This document shows, piece after piece, positions 44,935 to 56,527 of a DNA stretch of 62,816 bases. This stretch comes from an uncultured Pseudomonadota bacterium (GTDB lineage Bacteria > Pseudomonadota > Gammaproteobacteria > Steroidobacterales > Steroidobacteraceae). The position numbers and the translations under genes are program-made. Position 1 is the stretch's first letter; each line of letters begins with the position of its first letter. The DNA lies in contig CAIOZU010000046.1 in the NCBI GenBank assembly GCA_903862885.1, positions 1-62,816 of the forward strand, given 5' to 3'. The notes under the pieces are model-generated. The model was given only the letters and a program-made list of their open reading frames with translations, was not told where the DNA came from and ran no database searches.

Positions 44935-46116
44935 TTAGAATTTATAAAGCACTTCGAGTCCAACTGAGGACTGATTATCAGCCAGATCCGCATACAGGCC
45001 ATCCACGATGAGCGGACTGCGCACGAAGGCTTTCTCGGAACTTAAGTCATACCGAAATTCCAAACGAATCTCAGTTGACTTCACGGGCGAATAGCCATAG
45101 GTGAGGGTCGCCTCCTTCCACTTTTGCGCTAATCCCGAACGATAGCCATCGCGATCATCAAAGTACTCCAAGCGAAGCGACGTCCGCGACTTCTCAGAGA
45201 ACTGGTAGTTGACATAACCGGCAACACCCGTCCAACTGGCGCTGGAGCGAGGATCCGTGGGCAAGCCATTGGCTGTGATGCCCGCTTGCCGTCCCCAATC
45301 CACATTCAGTGACAGCGCCAAGGCATCGGTCAGATTCCAAAGAACCACCGCATCCATCAGATCGCGTTTGCCGATCAGTCCCGTGTCGGTGAGCCCACCG
45401 ACCCGCGCATCGCCAAAGTAGCCTTGCAGACTCAATGCAAAGGCCTTGGAGGGCGTGTATGCCACACCCAATTCCGCCGTCTTTCCAGAGGTGGTGGCCC
45501 GCACATCATCCCAGCCATTATTCACGCCAACAATCCAGTGCAGTTGATCAGATGGCGCATAGGTCACCCGCACCCCGGTATGAGCAAAAGGAATTGCGAA
45601 GCCATATAAGATCGAACGTGAGAAATTCGTATTCAAAGTGGGGTCAATAAACTCAGCGCCTGCGAAGGTCACATAGCGTCCGGCCATCACCAACCAAGAA
45701 CCCTGCGCGTACTGCACGTACGCGGACGGATAGTCAAAGTGTCGCGTGTCGCCAGGATTCGCGGGGTACGGTGCAAACACATTGGGATCTTGCCCGGCAA
45801 TCAAGGTCATCGCATAACCAAAGCCTTCCTTTGGTTGATAAGACAGATTGAGCGCCACCTGGTGCCACATAAAGGCATCCACTTGACTATCAAAGACTCG
45901 ACTCGATGTCCCACTCGACAACAGTCCGAGCCCATTGATGTGTTCATACGACAGATCCACGTAGCCTGAGTAGGTGAACGCGGCGGGCGTATCGACGGCG
46001 AGTATCGATGGCTCCTCCGCATGGCTTGAGACACTCGCACTGACACTTAAGACCAGTGTGGCAAGCGAACGCAACAAACCCCAAGTAGACCGCTGTCTGA
46101 TTGAATGTGCACTCAT
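44935..46116 (-). CDS. OmpL-like beta-barrel porin (porin-2 family)
   Basis: The 393-residue protein has a signal peptide (VSASVSSHAEE) and then alternating beta-strands from FTYSGYVDLSYEHIN to a terminal GLEVLYKF with a final Phe. The middle contains SYQPKEGFGYAMTLIAGQDP, MAGRYVTFAGAEFIDP and ILYGFAIPFAHTGVR, a pattern of the putative OmpL-like beta-barrel porin-2 family. It should form an outer-membrane channel, with cargo unknown. The frame is open to 46233, but the ATG at 46114-46116 with GGAG upstream starts the signal peptide. It stands alone, downstream of purA on the same strand. Confidence 0.85.
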   Translation of the reverse strand: MSAHSIRQRSTWGLLRSLATLVLSVSASVSSHAEEPSILAVDTPAAFTYSGYVDLSYEHINGLGLLSSGTSSRVFDSQVDAFMWHQVALNLSYQPKEGFGYAMTLIAGQDPNVFAPYPANPGDTRHFDYPSAYVQYAQGSWLVMAGRYVTFAGAEFIDPTLNTNFSRSILYGFAIPFAHTGVRVTYAPSDQLHWIVGVNNGWDDVRATTSGKTAELGVAYTPSKAFALSLQGYFGDARVGGLTDTGLIGKRDLMDAVVLWNLTDALALSLNVDWGRQAGITANGLPTDPRSSASWTGVAGYVNYQFSEKSRTSLRLEYFDDRDGYRSGLAQKWKEATLTYGYSPVKSTEIRLEFRYDLSSEKAFVRSPLIVDGLYADLADNQSSVGLEVLYKF

Positions 46117-46273
46117 GTATGAACTCCAGTGGTTCAGCCGCACAAAAAAAGAAAGACCAGCGAGTGCGGCTGTCAGGAGAGCGGGCTGCAACCATCGTGC
46201 CAACTGATTTTGGTGATCAGCAGTGACCCGCAATTGGAATATAAACTATTGTTTTTATTGTATTTTATTTTAA

Positions 46274-46289
46274 CGACGACGCATCGTCG
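46274..46289 (-). terminator. Hairpin between purA and the porin gene
   Basis: CGACGA-CGCA-TCGTCG is a perfect 6-base stem followed on the minus strand by an AT-rich GTTAAAATAAAAT stretch without a T-run. It may end the purA transcript, but it is not a standard terminator. The region 46117-46394 must also hold the porin promoter. Confidence 0.3.
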
Positions 46290-46394
46290 ACGGCACCACG
46301 CCAGGCCGCTATCCCAGTCAACGGCGGTGGGCGCGCGGCGCGTGCCCCCATCCGGTGCGGGCTTGCACCGCGGACACTCCCCCACGGCGAGTAC

Positions 46395-47916
<1,522 letters not shown>

Positions 47917-47951
47917 GGATCAAGCGAGTCCAGAAAAGAGTCAGACTTCAA

Positions 47952-48821
47952 TTACTTAGCTGCCGGGTCGCGGAAGTACTTAAAGAATTGACTGTCCGGC
48001 GAGAGCACCAACACGTCCCCATCGCGACCTAAGGTTTTGCGATACGCCTGTAAGCTCCGATAGAACGCGAAGAACTCGGCATCCTTACCGGTCGAGCTAG
48101 CAAAAATGTTGGCCGATTTGGCGTCGCCCTCACCCCGAATTTTCTCGGCATCGCGCGCCGCCCCCGACAAAATCTCCGTGCGTTGGCGTTCGGCCTCGGC
48201 GCGGATCTTGATCGCCTGCTCTTCACCCTCAGCGCGCAGTTGCGCGGCCTGGCGCGCAAAATCCTGACGCATGCGATTGAACACCGATTCACTGACATCG
48301 TCCGGCAGATCAATGCGTTTCACACGCACATCCACAATAGTGACACCCAACTGCTTGACGCTGTTGCCGGCAAAAGTCAGCACATCACCGATCAGCTCCG
48401 AGCGCTCCGCCGCCACCACCTGCTGAATGGTTCGACGAGCAATCGTTCCCTTCAGGCCGTCTTTAACGATTTCAGCCAAACGCGCCGCCGCCGCGTCTTC
48501 ATGGCCACCGGTTGATCGGTAGTACTGCGCTAAATCCGCGATGCGCCACTTGACATAAAAGTCGACGTTTAAAATCTTGCCTTCGCTGGTCAGGAACTGC
48601 TCAGCGGGATAGTTGCGGGTCATCAAGCGTTTTTCAAACTTTTCGATGCTTTGCAGAAACGGCACCTTAAAATGCAGACCCGGCGCATAGTCATAGCGCA
48701 CCACGCGCCCAAGCTCCAAGTTCAGCGCCGACTCGGTCTCACGGACAATAAACATGCTTTGCGTTAAGCCAATCAGTATCAAGGCCAGCGCGCCAATCAA
48801 CAGCTTCTTAGGGGCGAGCAT
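47952..48821 (-). CDS. hflC: Membrane protease regulator HflC
   Basis: The 289-residue protein has one N-terminal membrane anchor (LIGALALILIGLTQSMFIV) and a SPFH/band-7 domain, followed by a helical region with EGEEQAIKIRAEAERQRTEI. With HflK it forms the large periplasmic cage around FtsH that controls membrane protein turnover. Its ATG overlaps the hflK stop by one base (TAATG), so the two are translated together. Confidence 0.97.
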   Translation of the reverse strand: MLAPKKLLIGALALILIGLTQSMFIVRETESALNLELGRVVRYDYAPGLHFKVPFLQSIEKFEKRLMTRNYPAEQFLTSEGKILNVDFYVKWRIADLAQYYRSTGGHEDAAAARLAEIVKDGLKGTIARRTIQQVVAAERSELIGDVLTFAGNSVKQLGVTIVDVRVKRIDLPDDVSESVFNRMRQDFARQAAQLRAEGEEQAIKIRAEAERQRTEILSGAARDAEKIRGEGDAKSANIFASSTGKDAEFFAFYRSLQAYRKTLGRDGDVLVLSPDSQFFKYFRDPAAK

Positions 48822-49993
48822 TAACGATCTCCTCGGGTGCGGCTGCGCGCGTCGGCGGCCGAGTCGACAGAATCCGCTCGTGAGGGCGATGGGGTCACGT
48901 TCACTTCCGGCAGACCCGGTCCGGCATGCGCAGGCTCGGCGCGCTTTTCCAGCAACTTATCCAATGGCAAATACACCATATTGCCGGTGCCTTTGGTGTC
49001 AATGATGATCTTGCCCGTATTACCGAGCACCGCCTCCACCGTTTCTAGATACAAGCGTTGTCGGGTCACGGCAGGGGCTTTGTCATACGCCGAGGCCAGT
49101 TGCGCAAAGCGTGAGCCCTGACCCTCAGCATCGGCCACAATGCGTTGCCGATAGGCCTCTGCATCCAGCATTTGCTGTTCGGCCGTGCCGCGCGCTCGGG
49201 GCAAAATATTGTTGGAGTAGGTCTCCGCCTCAACGCGCAGGCGCTCCTTATCCTCGCGCGCCTTAATCGCATCTTTCTGCGAAGGGGCCACCGGCTCCGG
49301 CACGTTGACGTCCTGAAGATTAACGCTGATCACCTCTAGCCCTGACTTATAACTGTCTAGGGTTCTTTGAATCAAAAGCTTGGTGCGAAGCGCAATCTCT
49401 TGTCGCCCCTTCTCCAACACGAAGTCGAGCTGGCTTTGACCGATCACCTCACGAATAGCGCTTTCAGATGCCTCACCCAAGGTCTTCTGCGGATCCACCA
49501 AATTAAAGACAAAGGCCTTTGGATCGGCGCGCCGATATTGCACCGCCATATTGATATCAATCAGCGCCGCATCTTGGGTGAGCATGCGCGTGTGATCCGT
49601 GAAACTTTGAAACTCTTGGGTATTCACCAACTGGCGGACCTCAATCGGCCAAGGCAGGCGAAAGTTAAGACCCGAATCTTCAATGCGGACAAAGCGACCA
49701 AACTGGGTGACCACGGCTTTTTCAGCAGGGCCCACCATGTAGGGGCTACCGAACACGAACCACACGCCAATCAGCGCCAAGACCATGACGATGTAGTTAG
49801 GTGCCGCCAAATGAGGGCCTGACGGCGATCCACCCCCATTGGCGCCGCTGGGACGCCCCCCGAGTAGGGCAGCCAGCTGCTTACGCAGCTGGCGCACGAG
49901 CGCGTCGAGATCCAAGGCGCCACCCTCCGGCTTTCGATCCCATGGGTTACGGGGACCCGAATTCTTCTCGCCGCCAGACTCGTTCCAGGACAT
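48821..49993 (-). CDS. hflK: Membrane protease regulator HflK
   Basis: The 390-residue partner of HflC has a Gly/Pro-rich N-terminus (GGEKNSGPRNPWDRKPEGGA), one membrane helix (IVMVLALIGVWFVFG), an SPFH domain starting VGPAEKAVVTQFGRFV, and a C-terminal coil with EAYRQRIVADAEGQGSRFAQ. The frame is open to 50038, but the ATG at 49991-49993 gives the conserved MSWNE start. It lies between hflX and hflC. Confidence 0.97.
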   Translation of the reverse strand: MSWNESGGEKNSGPRNPWDRKPEGGALDLDALVRQLRKQLAALLGGRPSGANGGGSPSGPHLAAPNYIVMVLALIGVWFVFGSPYMVGPAEKAVVTQFGRFVRIEDSGLNFRLPWPIEVRQLVNTQEFQSFTDHTRMLTQDAALIDINMAVQYRRADPKAFVFNLVDPQKTLGEASESAIREVIGQSQLDFVLEKGRQEIALRTKLLIQRTLDSYKSGLEVISVNLQDVNVPEPVAPSQKDAIKAREDKERLRVEAETYSNNILPRARGTAEQQMLDAEAYRQRIVADAEGQGSRFAQLASAYDKAPAVTRQRLYLETVEAVLGNTGKIIIDTKGTGNMVYLPLDKLLEKRAEPAHAGPGLPEVNVTPSPSRADSVDSAADARSRTRGDR

Positions 49994-50041
49994 GGGAATT
50001 TCCAGTATGAAGAGGTTGTGCCGGCTCGGCCGACCCAATAA

Positions 50042-51382
50042 TCAGTGCAAAGACGTCGTCACGGGCATGGATTGTAGGAAGCCATTCACTTCCACACAAG
50101 GTAAGTCGCTCAAAGCGGGCAAATCAATGCCCTCCCGACGGCATAAAGCCTCCAAATCACGCGCAGACAGCTCGACTTCCAAGGTCCAGCCACCCTGCTC
50201 GTTCGGCTGTTCCGATAACACCGCCGCGCGCCTAAACAGCTCCGCCCGGGCTCGCCCATGACGCGGCTCTAGAGACAACGTCCGCCGCACCCAGCTGATC
50301 CCAAAACGTTCTGCTAGGGCGGCTTTTAGCAAGTCGATGCCTTCGCCCGTGGCCGCAGACAACCACACCCGCCTCACCTGACCCTGCGCGTCACGCTCCA
50401 CACGCGGACGCTCACCCATCAGATCGGCTTTGTTATAAACCTCAATGGTAGCTACGTCACCCGCCCCGATACTCCCTAATACCTCGTGCACCTGTCGGAT
50501 GCGCTCACTGCGCTCAGGATCGGCGCAATCGATCACATGCAGATGCACATCCGCCTCGCGCGCTTCCAACAAAGTGGAACGAAACGCAGCAATTAACTCA
50601 TGCGGTAAGTCCCTAACAAAACCTACCGTGTCCGCCAACACCATCTCAGGACAATGCGCCAACTTGAGGCGTCGCACGGTCGGATCCAACGTGGCAAATA
50701 ATTGATCGGCGACATAGCCATCGGCCCCGGTGAGACCATTAAACAGCGTCGATTTGCCGGCGTTCGTGTAACCCACTAACGCGGCGCCTGGTACGGGCAC
50801 TTGTTTGCGTGTGTGGCGCCCGGTGTCGCGTTGCAACGCGAGCTTTTCTAAGCGCCGATTGAGTGTGCGCACACGATTATTGAGCAACCGCCGATCGGTT
50901 TCTAACTGTGTCTCACCTGGACCGCGCAAACCAATACCGCCTTTCTGCCGCTCTAAGTGAGTCCAACCGCGCACTAAGCGAGTCTGTAAATGCTTTAGCT
51001 GCGCTAACTCCACCTGCAGCTTGCCCTCATGGCTACGCGCTCGCTGCGCGAAGATATCTAAAATCAAACCACTCCGATCCAGCACGCGCCGCAGCGTCAG
51101 CTTCTCGAGATTCCGTTCCTGACTCGGACTTAAGGCGTGGTCAACCAAAATCACTTCAGCACCGGCGCTCTCTGCCAGTTGCTTGATCTCCTCCGCCTTG
51201 CCACTGCCCACGAACAGACGCGAGTCCGGTCGTGAGCGCGAACCGGTGACAAAGCCCACGGGAATGGCGCCAGCGGACACCGCCAAGGCCTCAAACTCAC
51301 TCAGCTCAGCCGGGGCGGGATGCGCGCCGATGCCCAAACGCACCAACAGCGCCCGTTCACCGCTTTTGGGGCGTTCAAACAT
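50042..51382 (-). CDS. hflX: Ribosome-associated GTPase HflX
   Basis: The 446-residue GTPase splits or rescues stalled 70S ribosomes. It has the N-terminal HflX domain (VDHALSPSQERNLEKLTLRR, then DRSGLILDIFAQRA) and a G domain with GYTNAGKSTLFN, DTVGFVRDLP and NKAD. It is slightly longer than the E. coli protein, with extra residues at the C-terminus. It sits between hfq and hflK as in most gammaproteobacteria. Confidence 0.97.
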   Translation of the reverse strand: MFERPKSGERALLVRLGIGAHPAPAELSEFEALAVSAGAIPVGFVTGSRSRPDSRLFVGSGKAEEIKQLAESAGAEVILVDHALSPSQERNLEKLTLRRVLDRSGLILDIFAQRARSHEGKLQVELAQLKHLQTRLVRGWTHLERQKGGIGLRGPGETQLETDRRLLNNRVRTLNRRLEKLALQRDTGRHTRKQVPVPGAALVGYTNAGKSTLFNGLTGADGYVADQLFATLDPTVRRLKLAHCPEMVLADTVGFVRDLPHELIAAFRSTLLEAREADVHLHVIDCADPERSERIRQVHEVLGSIGAGDVATIEVYNKADLMGERPRVERDAQGQVRRVWLSAATGEGIDLLKAALAERFGISWVRRTLSLEPRHGRARAELFRRAAVLSEQPNEQGGWTLEVELSARDLEALCRREGIDLPALSDLPCVEVNGFLQSMPVTTSLH

Positions 51383-51418
51383 CCACGACCACCCAGGCTA
51401 TCCGCTGACCGCGATGCC

Positions 51419-51679
51419 TCATTCGCCGCTGGGCTCCTCAATCGTCACCTCATCGCCCTCAGCGCCACTGATGCGGACATTGCGCGCGGGCACGATCGTC
51501 GAAATGGCGTGCTTGTAGACCATTTGACTGACACTGTTTTTCAACAGCACGACAAATTGATCAAACGAATCGATTTGACCCTGCAACTTGATGCCATTCA
51601 CTAGGTAAATAGACACGGGAATCCGATCTTTACGCAGCGCGTTCAAAAAGGGGTCTTGCAGGGATTGGCTTTTGGCCAT
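51419..51679 (-). CDS. hfq: RNA chaperone Hfq
   Basis: The 86-residue Sm-like protein forms hexamers that help small RNAs pair with mRNAs. The Sm1 region ([40 protein letters not shown]) and the Sm2 motif [12 protein letters not shown] are intact. The short acidic tail ([15 protein letters not shown]) is typical. AAGGAG precedes the ATG. It follows miaA and precedes hflX. Confidence 0.98.
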   Translation of the reverse strand: MAKSQSLQDPFLNALRKDRIPVSIYLVNGIKLQGQIDSFDQFVVLLKNSVSQMVYKHAISTIVPARNVRISGAEGDEVTIEEPSGE

Positions 51680-51806
51680 CTTCTATCTCCTTGTTTTTAT
51701 TAATCTAACGTCCATCGCCATCTACAGTCACGGCAAACGGCCACCGGTCAGAGAAAGCATCCTTCCTGACATGGGGCCGGGACTCGAAAATGCTAGCACA
51801 CGCGTT

Positions 51807-52748
51807 TTAAATAATTGCCTCGGTAGGCCACCATTGACTGATCTTTGCCGAGAGCGCAGCGATCGTCTGTCCAGTACCGGCAAGCACCGTGTGCGTATCC
51901 GTTTCTGCCCGAAGCCACGTCCCCTGGCGCTTTGCCAATTGTTGGGTGGCTTGGATGGCCGCTTGGCAGGACGCGTCTAGGGGCTGCCCCGTTGTCAGGT
52001 GCTGCCACAGTTGGCGATAACCCACCGCGCGCATCGATGGCAAGGAAGGCTCTAGATCACCACGCGCGTGCAGTCCTGCAACTTCCTGCAAAAACCCATC
52101 GGCCAACATCCCGACAAAGCGATTTGCCAAGGCTTGGTGATGACGGACTCGCTCAGGGGGCGACAAGACGAGCTTCAAATAATGTCCAGCGCTTGCGCCA
52201 CGCAGATCCTGCTGCTGCAACACCGACAGCGGCGTGCCCGTCAATTCAAATACCTCCAAGGCCCGTTGAATGCGCTGTCCATCCATTGGCTGAATCCGCG
52301 CGTACGCCGCCGGATCAATACGTTGCAAGGTGGCATGTAACGCAGGCCATCCTTCGTCAGCGGCGCGTGCACTCAAGCGCGCGCGCACCATCGGATCCGC
52401 AGGCGGCAATTGGGCAAGCCCCGACTGCAGCGCGCGAAAATACAGCATGGTGCCACCCACCAGCAGCGGCATGCGCCCGCGCGCACGAATCTCCCGCATC
52501 ACGCGCGCGATATCCGTCAAAAACGTACCCACTGAATAACGCTCGGTGGGCTCACACACATCAATCAAGTGATGCACCACTCGCTGGCGCAATGCGGCAC
52601 TGGGCTTAGCGGTGCCAATGTCGAGGCCGCGATACACCAAGGCGGAATCGACACTCACCAACTCCACCGGAAACTGCTCCGCTAGTTGCACCGCCGCATC
52701 GGTTTTGCCGGTGCCGGTTGCACCCATGAGCAAAATGGCCGCGGTCAC
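51807..52748 (-). CDS. miaA: tRNA dimethylallyltransferase
   Basis: The 313-residue enzyme adds the isopentenyl group to A37 of tRNAs that read UNN codons. It has the P-loop MGATGTGKTDAAVQLA, the VSVDSALVYRGLDIGTAKP motif, LLVGGTMLYFRAL and RIQRALEVFELTG. It uses a GTG start at 52748, directly adjacent to the mutL stop. A gap of 127 bases to hfq probably carries an hfq promoter. Confidence 0.97.
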   Translation of the reverse strand: MTAAILLMGATGTGKTDAAVQLAEQFPVELVSVDSALVYRGLDIGTAKPSAALRQRVVHHLIDVCEPTERYSVGTFLTDIARVMREIRARGRMPLLVGGTMLYFRALQSGLAQLPPADPMVRARLSARAADEGWPALHATLQRIDPAAYARIQPMDGQRIQRALEVFELTGTPLSVLQQQDLRGASAGHYLKLVLSPPERVRHHQALANRFVGMLADGFLQEVAGLHARGDLEPSLPSMRAVGYRQLWQHLTTGQPLDASCQAAIQATQQLAKRQGTWLRAETDTHTVLAGTGQTIAALSAKISQWWPTEAII

Positions 52749-54566
52749 TCAGCGGCCCCGCAAAAACAGTCGATCAAGCTCAGCGAGACTGAGGCGCACC
52801 CAGGTGGGTCTGCCGTGATTGCACTGATCGGCACGATCCGTGTGCTCCATGGCGCGCAGCAAGGCATTCATCTCAGCCAAACTCAAGCGCCGATGCGCGC
52901 GCACCGCCGCGTGACAAGCGACGGTCGCCAACATCCGATCGTGACGATCACTGACCGACAGGTCATCGCCCCCCTCTGCCCACTCCAACAGTGCATCGCG
53001 CACCAGCCCGCCTAAATCTCTGGACCCAAAGGCCACTGGCATCTCACGCACCGCCAACCGTCCGGGTCCGACTTGATCAAAGACAATGCCAAGTGCCGCT
53101 AAGGCATCTGATTGCTCTAACGCTAAGTCGAGCTCAGCGGCACTCATCTCAATCACCTGCGGGACCAACAGGACCTGACGTGCCGGTCCACCGGTGGCCA
53201 ATGGCTGCTTCAGCTGCTCGTACAGCACCCGCTCGTGGGCGGCATGCATATCGACCAACGCCAAGCCCTCGGCCGTCTCACTTAAAATGTAAATGCCATG
53301 CACTTGCGCCAGCGCATAGCCAAGCGGCGGCACCGGCGCCGGCTCAACCGATCCCTCCGCTACGGCATGCATTCCCTGCGCGCCGGCAGATGCGCCACGT
53401 GCATGCCCCGCGGTGGACTGAACGGTAGGCAGATCACGCCAATCCATCCGCCCACCGACCGTCTCTGCGCTCTGAAAGACAAAACCCCTCGATGTCTGCC
53501 CACTCGGCGGACTAGGGTCAGCGCCTGTGAGTGCCACCGCCGCAATGGGCCCAAAGGCGGCGTGTGAGGGACGCGTATCGGCGAGTACGGTTTCCACCGT
53601 GCGTCGGATCATATCGTGCACGGTCCGGCCATCCCGAAAGCGCACTTCAAGTTTTTGCGGATGGGCATTCACATCCACTCGAGCAGGATCAAGATCAAGA
53701 TACAACACGTAGGCGGGGTGGCGGCCATGAAAGAGCACATCGCGATAACCGGCGCGGATGGCATTGGCCAATAAGCGATCACGCACCGCGCGACCATTGA
53801 CGATCACATACTGCTCATCCGGCTGCGCACGGGAGTAGGTGGGCAAGCCCACCCAGCCGCGCACGGACAGACCCAGTGTTTGATGCTCGACATACAAAGA
53901 GGCGGCCACAAACTCCGCACACACCAATGACGCTAAGCGTCGCTCTTCGCTGCGCCGATCGGTGGCCCCCTCGACCGCCCAGCTTTTGCGGCCGTTGTGA
54001 CTTAACTGAAAGCCAATCGACGGGCGACTGAGTGCTAAGCGCACCAACATGCGAGCAATGTGTTGAAACTCGGTGGCTGCACTGCGCACAAACTTGCGGC
54101 GTGCCGGCACATTAAAGAATAAATCGCGCACCTCTACCGACGTACCGAGCGGATGCGCCACGGGTTTCACCGCTTGTGCTTGCCCGCCGTCCACCTCGAT
54201 CTGCGCCCCATGGGACTCGGCGGCGCATCGTGACGACACACACACCCGCGCGACCGAGGCGATACTAGGAAGCGCTTCGCCACGAAAGCCGAGGCTTGCG
54301 ACCTGCTCTAGATCGTCCATGCTGGCGATCTTGCTGGTGGCGTGCTGCGACATCGCGAGCGGCAAATCTACCGCCGCCATACCACCGCCATCATCACGCA
54401 CCCGAAGCAACGCCACACCGCCTTGCTCAGCCGCCACCTCAATCAGTGACGCACCGGCATCGAGCGCATTTTCCACCAACTCCTTGACCACGGAGGCCGG
54501 ACGCTCAATCACCTCGCCCGCAGCAATTTGATTCACCAAATGGGCAGGTAACACATGAATCGACAT
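52749..54566 (-). CDS. mutL: DNA mismatch repair protein MutL
   Basis: The 605-residue protein links MutS mismatch recognition to strand cleavage. The GHKL ATPase is complete: QIAAGEVIERPASVVKELVE, DDGGGM and ATSKI...GFRGEALPSI. The C-terminal dimerisation domain contains ACHAAVRAHRRLSLAEMNAL. No DQHAxxERxxYE endonuclease motif is evident apart from VDMHAAHERVLYEQL. The frame is open to 54614, but the ATG at 54564-54566 gives the conserved MSIHVLPAHLVNQIA start. Confidence 0.97.
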   Translation of the reverse strand: MSIHVLPAHLVNQIAAGEVIERPASVVKELVENALDAGASLIEVAAEQGGVALLRVRDDGGGMAAVDLPLAMSQHATSKIASMDDLEQVASLGFRGEALPSIASVARVCVSSRCAAESHGAQIEVDGGQAQAVKPVAHPLGTSVEVRDLFFNVPARRKFVRSAATEFQHIARMLVRLALSRPSIGFQLSHNGRKSWAVEGATDRRSEERRLASLVCAEFVAASLYVEHQTLGLSVRGWVGLPTYSRAQPDEQYVIVNGRAVRDRLLANAIRAGYRDVLFHGRHPAYVLYLDLDPARVDVNAHPQKLEVRFRDGRTVHDMIRRTVETVLADTRPSHAAFGPIAAVALTGADPSPPSGQTSRGFVFQSAETVGGRMDWRDLPTVQSTAGHARGASAGAQGMHAVAEGSVEPAPVPPLGYALAQVHGIYILSETAEGLALVDMHAAHERVLYEQLKQPLATGGPARQVLLVPQVIEMSAAELDLALEQSDALAALGIVFDQVGPGRLAVREMPVAFGSRDLGGLVRDALLEWAEGGDDLSVSDRHDRMLATVACHAAVRAHRRLSLAEMNALLRAMEHTDRADQCNHGRPTWVRLSLAELDRLFLRGR

Positions 54567-54652
54567 GCCAGAGCACCGAACGCGACACGGGGCAGGTACT
54601 TTAACAGTTGCCACTGCACCCGGACGGGTGCCTCGGCCACGCCGGGCGTTTT

Positions 54653-55987
54653 TTAAGGGTGTGCCGCTGACACGGCTGACACCTGGGCCAGACGCGACCC
54701 CGGTGGTGCGCTCTCACGGAAGTAGCCTTTGAGCCCAGTCACAATCGCATCAGCAAGCTTTTCCTGGTAACCCACATCGCGCAGTCGGCGCTCTTCTTCC
54801 GGATTGGTGATGTAGGCGGTTTCAATGAGCATCGACGGAATATCGGGGGATTTCAACACCATGAACCCCGCTTTTTGCACCTGCGACTTACGCACTTCGC
54901 CGACTGAATTAAGCTGTTCCACCACTTTCGCCGCCGCCGCCATGCTGGCGCTCATTGCAGCGGACTGCGATAAATCCAACAGCACCGACGCCAACACCCG
55001 ATCTTTACCTTCCAGTGACACGCCCCCCACGAGGTCAGCGGCGTTCTCACGTTCAGCCAACCACTTGGCGGCCTCACTGCTGGCGCCATGCGCCGAGAGC
55101 ACGTACACGGATGCCCCAGCGATCGACCGATCGTTGACGGCATCCGCGTGAATTGACACGAAAAGATCGGCCTGCGCTTGTCGCGCCCGCTGGCTGCGTT
55201 CGCGTAGCGGCACAAACACATCGCTGCTGCGCGTCAGTATGGCATGCATGCCAGGCTCTGCCTCAATGCGCGCCACCAGCACGCGGGCAATAGCTAAAGT
55301 GATGTCTTTTTCATGGGTGCCGTCGCGGCCACTGGCGCCGGGGTCTTCCCCGCCGTGACCGGCATCGACGGCAATCACCACGGCGCGCGTAGCCACGCCA
55401 CGTGACACACGTGACCGATCAACGATAGCGCGCGCCACACTGCGCTCAATGGGCGCAAGCACGGGCGGTGACAGCACGGGCGCGGCCAGCGCAGTAGGCA
55501 CTGGCGCACTGACCGCAGCCACTGGCGCGCTGTCAGAATGCAGCGTCAACAACCAGCGATGATCGCCATCGTGCGAGGTACTGGCCACCGGTATCGGCGC
55601 GCTGTTCACGGCCACCGCGGCGTGACCCTCGATGTGCACAGGCCCCAGCAAATCAAATACCACGCGCAACACACCACCCGGTCGCTGCGCAAGGCGCACG
55701 GCACGCACCAATCCACTGGGAACGATCGGTTGAGCCGTCGATGCGAAGGAACGCACGCCGCTGAAATCCATCACCAACCGATCAGGGTCTGCGAGCCTAA
55801 ACACCTGTGCGACGCTGTCGCCACTGAGCGCAAGCTCCACACGCGTGTCGGCAGCCACACTGTTCACGACAATCGACTTAAGCTCCGACGCCCACAGGGG
55901 CGAAGCCCAAAAAGACAGCGCGCCACCGAGCAGCCCACAGAGGGCCCAGAGACCGCGACGACCGACAGACAGGGGCAGCATAGGCAT
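54653..55987 (-). CDS. amiC: N-acetylmuramoyl-L-alanine amidase with AMIN domain
   Basis: The 444-residue periplasmic enzyme cuts the bond between muramic acid and the stem peptide to separate daughter cells. It has a signal peptide, an AMIN domain (about 35-130) that targets the septum, a linker, and an Amidase_3 domain with zinc ligands in VIAVDAGHGGEDPGASG, DGTHEKDITLAIARV and LFVSIHADAV, plus the catalytic Glu in LIETAYITNPEEE. It has no C-terminal LysM, so it is more AmiC-like, although its place before mutL is that of amiB. An ATG at 55981 is an alternative start. Confidence 0.92.
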   Translation of the reverse strand: MPMLPLSVGRRGLWALCGLLGGALSFWASPLWASELKSIVVNSVAADTRVELALSGDSVAQVFRLADPDRLVMDFSGVRSFASTAQPIVPSGLVRAVRLAQRPGGVLRVVFDLLGPVHIEGHAAVAVNSAPIPVASTSHDGDHRWLLTLHSDSAPVAAVSAPVPTALAAPVLSPPVLAPIERSVARAIVDRSRVSRGVATRAVVIAVDAGHGGEDPGASGRDGTHEKDITLAIARVLVARIEAEPGMHAILTRSSDVFVPLRERSQRARQAQADLFVSIHADAVNDRSIAGASVYVLSAHGASSEAAKWLAERENAADLVGGVSLEGKDRVLASVLLDLSQSAAMSASMAAAAKVVEQLNSVGEVRKSQVQKAGFMVLKSPDIPSMLIETAYITNPEEERRLRDVGYQEKLADAIVTGLKGYFRESAPPGSRLAQVSAVSAAHP

Positions 55988-56050
55988 GCCGCGACTGTAG
56001 CGCTAAAGACTAATAAACTCAATTACAATTAATGACCTACGTCTTAGTTC

Positions 56051-56527
56051 TCACGTTTTTTGTGCGCTCAACTGGGCCAGCACCGCCGCCCCCCGATCAC
56101 TTTGCGCCGTGAGGGTCACGCGTCGCCCCAGCCCCTGATAGGTCAATACCACCGCCACATCCGCTCGCGTGGCCACCTCCGGGATCCGCTCAGGCCACTC
56201 CACTAAGACCCAATGTCCCAAAGCCAGCAATTCCCGAAAGCCCAAGCCCTCAAGATCCGCTTCACCCTGTAGCCGATACCAATCCAAGTGGTGAACGCAT
56301 CGTTCACTGATCGGATAACTCTCAAGCAAACTGTAGGTTGGACTGCGCACCAGTTCAGTGACACCGAGTGCGCGCAACAAAGCGCGCACCCACGTGGTTT
56401 TACCCGCACCCAGCTCGCCCGACAAAGTAATGAACAGCGCGCCGGGATTGACGACACGCAAGGCGTGCGCCATCCAGCCACCCCACTGCTCGGTCGCTGC
56501 CTCATCCGCGAGATGGATGGTTAACAT
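56051..56527 (-). CDS. tsaE: tRNA threonylcarbamoyladenosine biosynthesis ATPase TsaE
   Basis: The 158-residue ATPase supports TsaB-TsaC-TsaD in making t6A37 of ANN-reading tRNAs. The P-loop LSGELGAGKTTWVRALL, the ELVRSPTYSLLESY segment and HHLDWYRLQGEADLEGLG are conserved. It overlaps the nnr gene by seven bases at its start, which implies translational coupling. It precedes the amidase gene, as in E. coli. Confidence 0.95.
   Translation of the reverse strand: MLTIHLADEAATEQWGGWMAHALRVVNPGALFITLSGELGAGKTTWVRALLRALGVTELVRSPTYSLLESYPISERCVHHLDWYRLQGEADLEGLGFRELLALGHWVLVEWPERIPEVATRADVAVVLTYQGLGRRVTLTAQSDRGAAVLAQLSAQKT

Noticed and set aside
51845-52609. 254-residue plus-strand frame inside miaA
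   Set aside because: It is fully antisense to miaA, with no domain and a high Arg/Pro/Ala content.
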